From Leyella stercorea (GTDB lineage Bacteria > Bacteroidota > Bacteroidia > Bacteroidales > Bacteroidaceae): 64,000 nt of DNA. Below are positions 6,985-14,060 of this stretch, piece after piece (the first letter of the stretch is position 1; each line of letters opens with the position of its first letter). The DNA is taken from contig NZ_JADYUF010000004.1 of NCBI RefSeq assembly GCF_021531655.1, positions 1-64,000 of the forward strand, read 5' to 3'. The position numbers and the translations under genes are program-made. Under the pieces are notes generated by a model. The model saw only the letters and a list, made by a program, of their open reading frames with translations. It searched no databases and was not told the DNA's origin.

Positions 6985-9900
6985 TTAGAATGTGATGTTG
7001 ATACCGCCGGTGATTGTGCGCATTGGTGAATAGCCACCATAGCTGCTGTTGCCGCCACTCATTGAAACGCGCGGGTCGAAGCCCTGACGCTTAGAGAAGA
7101 GAGCCAAGTTGTCACCTGTTGCGAACACGCGGATAGAACCGATACCCCAACGCTTCATCAAGCTTGACGGCAATGTGTAGCCGAGCGTAATGTTGCGGAT
7201 GCTGAAGTAAGATGCACTGATAAGGTGGGCATCTGATGTCTGGGTGTATGAGTTAGACGAGTTGTTGGCGTTCCAGATAGGATACTTACCCTTGCTTGTC
7301 TCCGGATTCCATGTATCCCACATATCTCTGTTGTGGCCTACGTAGTACGAAACGCTCATACCGCTGAGGTACTGTGAGTCGTATGCCCATCCGCCAAGCT
7401 GGAATGCAGTAGCGATGTTCACGTCGAAGCCCTTGTATGAGAATGAAGTGTTCAAACCACCGTTGAAGTCGGGCAGAGCCTGCTTGCCAAGCCAGTACTT
7501 TGTAGCCTCGGTATATTGGCCTGTAGTAGTCTGGCCGGTAACGTTGCCTTGCTCATCCTTCTCGTCGGTATACCATGTCGGGTTGCCCTTCTCGTCCATG
7601 CCAGCATACTTGTATGTGAAGTACTCGTAGCGGCTCTTACCCTCCATGAGCTTGAATGCACCGCTTACGATACCGTCCTCACGGTTCTCCTCAGGCAGTG
7701 TAAGCACCTTGTTAGAATAGTGTGAACCAAGCAATGTAACGGTCCACTTCATATCCTTGTTCTTGATGATGTCGGCGTTCAGTTCAAACTCGATACCGTT
7801 GTTGCGCATTGCACCGATATTCTCCCAGTTGTAAGGACGGCCACTTGATGTTGCCAAAGGACGCTTGAACAGCATGTCGTCAGTACGACGTGTGAAGAAG
7901 TCGATGTTACCGTAGATACGGTCGAGGAAACGGAAGTCAAGACCGAGGTCGAATGTCTTCTGAGTCTCCCAAGAGAGGTCCTTGTTGCCATAGAAAGCTA
8001 CTGCGTAGCCAAGCTTTGAACCGTCCCATGTCACATCATACATGTCTACATACGGAGTGTAGCCATAAAAATAACCCGGAAGGATAGCCTCGTTACCCTG
8101 TGTACCGTAAGATGCACGGAGCTTCAGGTCGTTGAGCCATGACTTGGTGCTCTCCATAAACTTCTCTGACGAGATACGCCATCCGGCACCTACCGACCAG
8201 AAGTTGCCCCAACGGTCGAGGAAGCGTGATGTACCGTCGCGACGGAACGCAGCCGAGAGGTAGTACTTGTGAGCATAGTTGTAGTCAGCCATTGCGAAGT
8301 AGCCCTCGATGTTGTGAGTTACAGAGTTGCTCGTCAGTGACTGAATCTGACCACCATTGTAGAGTTCAGAGTTATACGGATCGAAGAAGTTTGTCTTCTG
8401 TCCTTCCAGATAAGTTGTCTTGTATGTATAGTACTCATGGCCAAGCTTGGCAGAGAAGTTGTGATCCTCGTCGAACACATTCTCATAAGAGAGAATCTGG
8501 TTGAAGTTGCTTGTCATATCTGTACCACTTGCACGTGTGCCACGACCATTGAACGAAGCACCGTCGCCGATGGTAGGAGTCATGAAGCTGTTGCTTGTTA
8601 CATTGGTGAAGTCGTAAGCATAGTTGGTCACGAACTTGAAGTTGAGCGGCAACTTCACCTCGATGAACGAACGTGTAGAGATGTTGTTGTAGATATTCTC
8701 GTTGATATCCTCGTTCATTGAGCATATGATGTTCTGGTTCTGAGCTGTAGGACGCGATTCTGTGCCGTCAGTCTGGCCTGTACCGGCATCATAAATCGGT
8801 TTGCCATTCTCATCGCGTTTCATGTTGCCCTGAGCGTCATAGGCATGTACCGGAAAGATAGGAGCCCAACCGCGAGCTGTCTCAAACGGGTTAGAAGCCG
8901 TACCCGAACGCTCCTGTACACCATTGCTCTTGGTGTGCGAGTAAGCGATGTTGGTACCTACCTTAAGCCATGACTTCAGCTGTGAGCTGACATTGGCACG
9001 CATTGTATAGCGCTCGTATGAAGAACCGATAACGTACGACTGGTTGTCAAGATAGCCTGCTGACAAATAGAAGTTGGTGCGGTCGTTGCCACCCGATGCA
9101 GAGATGGTGTATTCCTGACGGAATGCCGACTTGAACAGTGCATCAGCAAATGAGTCGTTGTAGCGCAACTTGGCATTCTTATTAAATGTACCATCGGTGT
9201 TGACGAGATACTCACCCTCTGGAACAATGTAGGCATTGTAGTTGCCCAGTTCGCCGAGCAAGCTGCTACTTGCAGTTTCTGCAGCCTCCGCAAGCGACTT
9301 GCCTGCAGCCCACTCTGTGTTGCGGATACCGTACCATGTAAGGCGATAGAACTCACTCTGGTCGGTAGCCATGTCATAGTCCTTGTAGGCACGGTTAGAA
9401 ACGCCCCATGTGCCACGGAAGTTGATGGCAACCTTCTCCTTGCTGCCCGACTTTGTGGTCACCATAACCACGCCGCCTGCTGCACGCGAACCGTAAAGTG
9501 AGTTAGACACAGCGTCCTTAGACACTGAAATCGACTGGATATCCTGAGGGTTGATGTCTGACAATTTGCCGTTGAAAGGCACACCGTCGACTACGATAAG
9601 GGCTGCGTTGCTGGCAGACATAGAACCGATACCACGTACATAGATGGCGGCATCGCTACCCGGCTGACCTGAACCACTGAGCACCTGTACACCTGCGACA
9701 GCACCCTCAAGAGCACTTGATACAGAAGACGACTGCGCATTGGCAATAATGTTCTTGTTGACGTTTGCCACCGAACCTACAACATCCTGCTTGCGCTTAG
9801 TACCATAAGCCACTACTGTCACCTCGCCCAACTGCTCGTTGTCTTCCTCGATGACAATAACAAGATTGGTACGGTTCTTCACCTGTACAGTCTGGGGCTT

Positions 9901-10131
9901 GTAGCCGATATAAGTGATGTTGAGCTTACTGTTGGCCGGCACCGAGATGGAGAATTGTCCATCGCCAGCGGTAACGGCACCTACATTCGAACCTTCAACC
10001 TTAACGGTAGCTCCTATGATAGGATTGCCGTTGGCATCGGTGATTTTGCCCTTCACAGTACGATTCTGTGCCATAGCCATAGAGCTGGCAACGAGCGCTG
10101 TACAAAGCGTGAGTGCAATTTTCTTTACCAT
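6985..10131 (-). CDS. SusC/RagA family TonB-dependent transporter
   Basis: A 1048-aa outer-membrane importer. It has a signal peptide ending MAMAQ (residues 1-22), a carboxypeptidase-like regulatory beta domain (about 23-100, KGKITDANGNPIIGATVKVEG), a TonB box/linker, a plug domain (about 110-230, with the SusC signature LYGSRAAGGVVMVTTKSG) and a long 22-strand-type barrel ending in ITGGINITF. It pairs with the SusD that follows. A perfect 31-bp repeat ends immediately before its start codon and is shared, inverted, with the right-hand susC at 14061. I see no good -33/-7 promoter on this side, which suggests the gene may be off in the present orientation. Confidence 0.95.
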   Translation of the reverse strand: MVKKIALTLCTALVASSMAMAQNRTVKGKITDANGNPIIGATVKVEGSNVGAVTAGDGQFSISVPANSKLNITYIGYKPQTVQVKNRTNLVIVIEEDNEQLGEVTVVAYGTKRKQDVVGSVANVNKNIIANAQSSSVSSALEGAVAGVQVLSGSGQPGSDAAIYVRGIGSMSASNAALIVVDGVPFNGKLSDINPQDIQSISVSKDAVSNSLYGSRAAGGVVMVTTKSGSKEKVAINFRGTWGVSNRAYKDYDMATDQSEFYRLTWYGIRNTEWAAGKSLAEAAETASSSLLGELGNYNAYIVPEGEYLVNTDGTFNKNAKLRYNDSFADALFKSAFRQEYTISASGGNDRTNFYLSAGYLDNQSYVIGSSYERYTMRANVSSQLKSWLKVGTNIAYSHTKSNGVQERSGTASNPFETARGWAPIFPVHAYDAQGNMKRDENGKPIYDAGTGQTDGTESRPTAQNQNIICSMNEDINENIYNNISTRSFIEVKLPLNFKFVTNYAYDFTNVTSNSFMTPTIGDGASFNGRGTRASGTDMTSNFNQILSYENVFDEDHNFSAKLGHEYYTYKTTYLEGQKTNFFDPYNSELYNGGQIQSLTSNSVTHNIEGYFAMADYNYAHKYYLSAAFRRDGTSRFLDRWGNFWSVGAGWRISSEKFMESTKSWLNDLKLRASYGTQGNEAILPGYFYGYTPYVDMYDVTWDGSKLGYAVAFYGNKDLSWETQKTFDLGLDFRFLDRIYGNIDFFTRRTDDMLFKRPLATSSGRPYNWENIGAMRNNGIEFELNADIIKNKDMKWTVTLLGSHYSNKVLTLPEENREDGIVSGAFKLMEGKSRYEYFTYKYAGMDEKGNPTWYTDEKDEQGNVTGQTTTGQYTEATKYWLGKQALPDFNGGLNTSFSYKGFDVNIATAFQLGGWAYDSQYLSGMSVSYYVGHNRDMWDTWNPETSKGKYPIWNANNSSNSYTQTSDAHLISASYFSIRNITLGYTLPSSLMKRWGIGSIRVFATGDNLALFSKRQGFDPRVSMSGGNSSYGGYSPMRTITGGINITF

Positions 10132-10162
10132 AAAATCTCTCTCTTTTGGTGAATAATATAAT
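10132..10162. repeat. Left 31-bp inverted repeat (candidate recombination site)
   Basis: Read on the minus strand this begins ATTATATTATTCACC and continues AAAAGAGAGAGATTTT, ending directly at the susC start codon. It is a perfect reverse complement of 14029-14059. The GAGAGAGA part also serves as the purine-rich ribosome-binding region. Confidence 0.92.
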
Positions 10163-10206
10163 TGTAATTGTTATTATCGAGTCTTAACGTCCGCCACTAC
10201 CGGCGA

Positions 10207-10232
10207 AGCTTCTCCGCCTACGGGCGGGAGGT
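10207..10232. repeat. Left 26-bp inverted repeat with hairpin core
   Basis: A GC-rich sequence with the self-complementary core CTCCGCCTACGGGCGGAG-like hairpin. It is a perfect reverse complement of 13934-13959 and lies in the same order relative to the 31-bp repeat on both sides, so both susC leaders share two blocks. Confidence 0.9.
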
Positions 10233-10322
10233 GGTGAATGAGGGCATAAGCTACTACACCTTATTTATATAAGTAACTATTAAGTATTTGTCCTTTTTTA
10301 TTTTATATATGAGTTCATTTCC

Positions 10323-10626
10323 ATAGGAGGATGTGTCAAAAGTCAAACAAAGCGGGCTGAAAGCCCCAAAAGCACATAGCCCAAGGCAGCGTCTTGGGTG
10401 TACGAATTGAAAATATCAAAACGCCCTGCAAGGGCAAAAGCATTGATAATTAACGCTTTTGCCCTTGCAGGGCGCATCGGTATTTGTGATACTTTTACCC
10501 AGGGCGGTGCCCTGGGCTATGTGCTTCTGCCCCTTTCGGGGCGTGCTGCTTTGACTTTTGACACCCTCCTATGAATGTCATTGGGCTTTCAGCCCGCATT
10601 GTTTGAGTTTTGACACACTCTCCTAT
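10323..10626. repeat. Dispersed palindromic element, copy 1 (extended)
   Basis: Ends are ATAGGAGG..GTGTCAAAAGTCAAA and its complement TTTGACTTTTGACACCCTCCTAT, with nested hairpins inside: GCGGGCTGAAAGCCC, CATAGCCCAAGGC..GCCCTGGGCTATGTG, and a central CGCCCTGCAAGGGCAAAAGC / GCTTTTGCCCTTGCAGGGCG stem. An additional half-copy is fused on the right (10568-10626). Similar elements lie at 33924-34165, 36386-36618, 32728-32810 (deleted) and 55990-56052 (central stem only). It encodes no protein, and long nested inverted repeats suggest a MITE or REP-type unit. Confidence 0.85.
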
Positions 10627-10672
10627 TATATATGTAAAGATAATTTTGAACTGTTACTTATCAATATAGGTG

Positions 10673-10760
10673 GCAGTACCAGCCAGTATAAACTCCAGTA
10701 CCAGTTATATGAAACTCCAGTACCAGCTGTATGAAAATCCAGTACCAGTTATGCTATACT
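10673..10760. repeat. Four 22-bp iterons upstream of the recombinase gene
   Basis: CCAGTACCAG (first copy GCAGTACCAG) recurs exactly every 22 bp at 10673, 10695, 10717 and 10739, with AT-rich spacers such as TTATATGAAACT. An inverted half site GGTACTG follows near 10767. The array ends about 100 nt before the recombinase start. It could be an operator or a recombinase-binding array. Confidence 0.85.
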
Positions 10761-10859
10761 GAAAACGGTACTGAGAAACTGCCGTTGCAAGTATTGCTTG
10801 TATTGATTATTATAGTAAATTGGGGATCGTATTGTCTAACCTCTTAATGCTTTAATGTT

Positions 10860-11825
10860 ATGGTATACTTCAGAATTGAAATGGGATTGGGAAAAGATCC
10901 GAAAGAAAACAAACGTAGCGTTACAACTGCAAAGCGGTTGAACGGAATGAGTTTTGCCAAGGCTGAGGCAGAACGTATTGACCAAGAGCAACGCCACAAG
11001 ACCGCCTACAACTATCTTACAGCCGTACGCTCGCTCACGCAATTCATCGGCAACGACAAATGGAGTTTTGCCGACATCACGACCTCTATGCTTGAGCGCT
11101 ATCAACGATGGCTTTGCAACCGAGGAATACGGCTCAATACCGTGTCGGTATATATGCGTACGCTGCGGGCCTTGTACAACCGGGCGGTGGAAAATAATGC
11201 CGACAGTCCGTTCTCAGCTGTGTTCACGGGGCACGAACAGACAGCCAAACGAAGCGTCACCGAATCAGAGATACGCCAATTGCTTGCATTACGGCTCGAC
11301 AGCCAACCGCATCTTGCCTTGGCTCGCGACCTTTTCGTGTTCAGCTTTATGGCTATGGGAATGCCGTTTGTAGACATAGCCTACCTGAAATGGCACCAGA
11401 TAAACGACGGCGTGATGCACTACGCACGCCACAAGACTGGGCATAAAGTGTGCGTGAACGTCGAACCATGTATGGCTGAAATCATCAATCGCCACGCCAT
11501 AACGGGCAGTGAATACGTGTTTCCGTTGCTTGCAGGCACCACAGCCGACAATGTTCACCCGACTTATCTCAAACGGCTGCGCTCGTACAATTATGCCCTA
11601 CGCCGCCTCTCGTCACTCATCAACACCAGCCGTACGCTCTCGTCGTATGTGGCACGCCATTCATGGGCAAGCCTTGCCTACCGCTCCGGACTCGACATTT
11701 CGCAAATAGCCAAGGCTATGGGTCACACCAAACTGTCCACCACCTTAATATATATACGCGCATTGTTCGACCCTTCGCTTGCCGAAGCCAACAAAAAGAT
11801 GATGCAGGCATTAGGTGTAATGTGA
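10860..11825 (+). CDS. Tyrosine recombinase (Bacteroidetes invertase/integrase type)
   Basis: A 321-aa site-specific recombinase with an N-terminal SAM-like core-binding domain (about 30-115) and a catalytic domain (about 130-310). Visible catalytic elements are ARHSWAS (Arg266), MGHTKLSTT (His289) and the nucleophile Tyr298 in TLIYIRAL. At the box I position, where relatives usually read RGM-FVD, this protein reads AMGMPFVD, with Met166 in place of the first arginine; the Bacteroides integrase IntDOT is a known precedent for lacking that arginine. The gene lies between two divergent susC genes that share inverted leader repeats, so its likely job is inversion of this segment. An alternative start is ATG at 10878. 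Confidence 0.93.
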   Translation: MVYFRIEMGLGKDPKENKRSVTTAKRLNGMSFAKAEAERIDQEQRHKTAYNYLTAVRSLTQFIGNDKWSFADITTSMLERYQRWLCNRGIRLNTVSVYMRTLRALYNRAVENNADSPFSAVFTGHEQTAKRSVTESEIRQLLALRLDSQPHLALARDLFVFSFMAMGMPFVDIAYLKWHQINDGVMHYARHKTGHKVCVNVEPCMAEIINRHAITGSEYVFPLLAGTTADNVHPTYLKRLRSYNYALRRLSSLINTSRTLSSYVARHSWASLAYRSGLDISQIAKAMGHTKLSTTLIYIRALFDPSLAEANKKMMQALGVM

Positions 11826-11838
11826 CGACAACGAATCC

Positions 11839-11885
11839 GATAACTTGCCAAAATCATGATTTTTTATAAGTTTTGGCAAGTTATC
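11839..11885. repeat. Upstream inverted repeat of the ATPase_2 gene (IR1)
   Basis: GATAACTTGCCAAAA (11839-11853) and its exact complement TTTTGGCAAGTTATC (11871-11885), with a 17-nt AT-rich centre. It begins about 14 nt after the recombinase stop and could also act as a weak terminator. It repeats the architecture of IR2 at 11892. Confidence 0.9.
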
Positions 11886-11891
11886 CAAACC

Positions 11892-11938
11892 GATAACTTG
11901 CCAAAACCGTATTTTTTTTGTAATTTTGGCAAGTTATC
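11892..11938 (+). promoter_or_regulatory. Promoter embedded in inverted repeat IR2
   Basis: The same 15-bp arms as IR1. A -33 TTG (11898-11900) lies in the left arm and a -7 TAATTTTG (11921-11928) in the right arm, exactly 20 nt apart. The promoter therefore sits inside the dyad, as expected if a dimeric regulator, possibly the gene's own product, bound the arms and blocked transcription. The start codon is 16 nt after the right arm. Confidence 0.75.
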
Positions 11939-11953
11939 AATAATAAATGGCAT

Positions 11954-13393
11954 ATGGACAAGTTAATCGGAAGGCATAAAGAACAGTCGATACTGAAGAA
12001 CTGTCTTGAATCGGGACGTTCGGAGTTTGTTGTAATATACGGTCGTCGCCGTATAGGCAAGACTTTTCTTGTGCGTCGTTTCTTCAACGACACTTACGAC
12101 TTTTCGTTTGTAGGCAAGCATGATATGCCACGCGAACAGCAACTTGCCGATTTCGCAAAGACATTGCAACGTTACTCTTCATCAGAATTTACTCCAGAAC
12201 TGAAGAATTGGACACAGGCTTTTGACGGTCTTGCCAAACTGCTTGAAGCAAAAGACACGAGCAGAAAGAAAGTGATTTTCTTCGACGAAATGCCGTGGAT
12301 GGACACTCCAAAGTCGGATTTCGTGTCGTCATTGGAGAACTTTTGGAACGGATGGGCAGCAATGCGCGATGACATCGTGTTTGTAGCTTGCGGCTCAGCC
12401 ACATCGTGGATGATTGACAGTCTGCTCCATAATCAGGGTGGACTCTTCAATCGTATCACGCGCAAGATATATCTACGTCCGTTCCGCCTATATGAAGTGG
12501 AGCAGTATATGGACGAACACCACTTCAATTGGAGTCGATATCAGATTGCACAATGCTACATGATATTGGGAGGTGTGCCTTTCTATCTGACACTTCTCAA
12601 TCCGCACATGTCGTTATTGTCTAACATCGACGAGCTGTTCTTTGCTGACAGCCACGCCATGCTCCGTACGGAACACAACGAACTCTACGCTACACTCTTC
12701 AAGCGTCCCGACAATTATCTTACGGTAATTCGTCTGCTCACACAACGAAAGGAAGGATATACACGCAAGGAAATTTCAGAAAATACGGGGTTGGGTGGAG
12801 CTACGCTCACGAAGGTACTTTCTGATTTGGAGCAATGCGATTTTGTGCTGCCATACGCACGCTACGGCAATAAGCGCAACAATACAATCTACCGCATTAA
12901 AGACTTCTACACTCTGTTCTTCTATAAATATATACAAGGTGTAGACACGAAAGACCCGCACCGCTGGACCCATCTGTCTTCAAGTCAGCAAGTGGTGAGT
13001 TGGCAAGGATTCAGTTTCGAATTGTTGTGTCTGATGCATCTTGACGAGATAAAGCAGGCTCTTGGCATCGACCGAATACTCAACGATTCAAGCGCATGGC
13101 GTAGCCGACAAGGCGGACATGGCACACAGATTGACCTTGTGATAGAGCGTGCCGACCGGAATATAAACATCTGTGAAATGAAATTTTCCGGTACACCTTA
13201 TATAATAAGCGCCGACTACGAACGTCGCTTACGTGAGCGTATGGCTATTTTCCGTGCCGAGACGGCTACACGTTGCAGTACACGCATGACAATAGTTACT
13301 ACATACGGGGTTTTACCTGGAAAACATTCGGCAATTGTTGATGATGAGGTTACTCTCGACAATTTGTTCACCGTGACCGACGACACTAAATAG
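11954..13393 (+). CDS. AAA ATPase with DUF234/PD-(D/E)XK-like tail
   Basis: A 479-aa protein of the archaeal-type ATPase_2 family (PF01637 with DUF234). The Walker A motif is GRRRIGKT (30-37) and the Walker B motif is IFFDEMPWMD (about 109-118); a winged-helix-like segment follows (about 270-310, YTRKEISENTGLGGATLTKVLSDLE). The C-terminal domain has IDLVIERADRNINICEMKF, with the ID..E-x-K pattern of PD-(D/E)XK nuclease folds. The cellular role of the family is unknown. It follows the recombinase and lies within the candidate invertible segment. Its promoter is built into a pair of inverted repeats. Confidence 0.85.
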   Translation: MDKLIGRHKEQSILKNCLESGRSEFVVIYGRRRIGKTFLVRRFFNDTYDFSFVGKHDMPREQQLADFAKTLQRYSSSEFTPELKNWTQAFDGLAKLLEAKDTSRKKVIFFDEMPWMDTPKSDFVSSLENFWNGWAAMRDDIVFVACGSATSWMIDSLLHNQGGLFNRITRKIYLRPFRLYEVEQYMDEHHFNWSRYQIAQCYMILGGVPFYLTLLNPHMSLLSNIDELFFADSHAMLRTEHNELYATLFKRPDNYLTVIRLLTQRKEGYTRKEISENTGLGGATLTKVLSDLEQCDFVLPYARYGNKRNNTIYRIKDFYTLFFYKYIQGVDTKDPHRWTHLSSSQQVVSWQGFSFELLCLMHLDEIKQALGIDRILNDSSAWRSRQGGHGTQIDLVIERADRNINICEMKFSGTPYIISADYERRLRERMAIFRAETATRCSTRMTIVTTYGVLPGKHSAIVDDEVTLDNLFTVTDDTK

Positions 13394-14028
13394 ACAACGC
13401 AAAAACCGGAAATTACAAAAAAGACAATAATATTCTTTATTTTACAATAAACGCAGCGTGTTTTTGCTTTCATATTGCAAAATAACGCTGTGTTTCTTTT
13501 ATTTTTGTCATCTTTTAAATTTACAAATATTAATTGTTGGAATGTAAACAAAATATATAAACAATTCATTTGTTTGCATTTTTATGCGACTTTTCTGCAT
13601 AATTATACCTTTCATATGTAAATATGTCCATACACGAACATTGCAAAAACTAAGGTACAATAGGCGTTTTATTGACTTATGTAATAAAAATGCAATATTT
13701 GCGAACATTTTGTATCAAAATATTTGGAGCTATGACAAATAATAACTATTTTTGCAAATGAATTGAAATATTTAGAAATATTAAAACATTCATTGTGGGT
13801 TTATGCCTACACAAAAACAAAAGTAATTAAGCAATTACTTCGACAACGATAGGCCGACAATTACATATTGTCTATACCTATTATATATATGCAACAACAA
13901 CACATCAAGCGTTGCAACATACATCTCTAAAGAACCTCCCGCCCGTAGGCGGAGAAGCTGACACCATTTACAGACACAGTAAGAAGGTGAAGGCGACACA
14001 AACACAGTAAAAAGAAGGAAACAATTAT
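13394..14028 (+). promoter_or_regulatory. Upstream region and promoter of the right susC
   Basis: Non-coding AT-rich region. A clear promoter is present: -33 TTG at 13724-13726, 20 nt, then -7 TATTTTTG at 13747-13754, pointing right. This predicts a 5' leader of about 300 nt before the susC at 14061. An imperfect hairpin near 13450-13500 (AACGCAGCG..ACGCTGTGTT) may end ATPase transcription. The 26-bp GC-rich repeat (13934-13959) lies inside the leader. Confidence 0.7.
13934..13959. repeat. Right 26-bp inverted repeat with hairpin core
   Basis: Exact reverse complement of 10207-10232. It lies 69 nt before the right 31-bp repeat, against 44 nt on the left side. Confidence 0.9.
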
Positions 14029-14059
14029 ATTATATTATTCACCAAAAGAGAGAGATTTT
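14029..14059. repeat. Right 31-bp inverted repeat (candidate recombination site)
   Basis: Exact reverse complement of 10132-10162, ending one base before the susC start codon at 14061. The two copies bound a 3.9-kb segment carrying the recombinase and the ATPase. Confidence 0.92.
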
Positions 14060-14060
14060 T

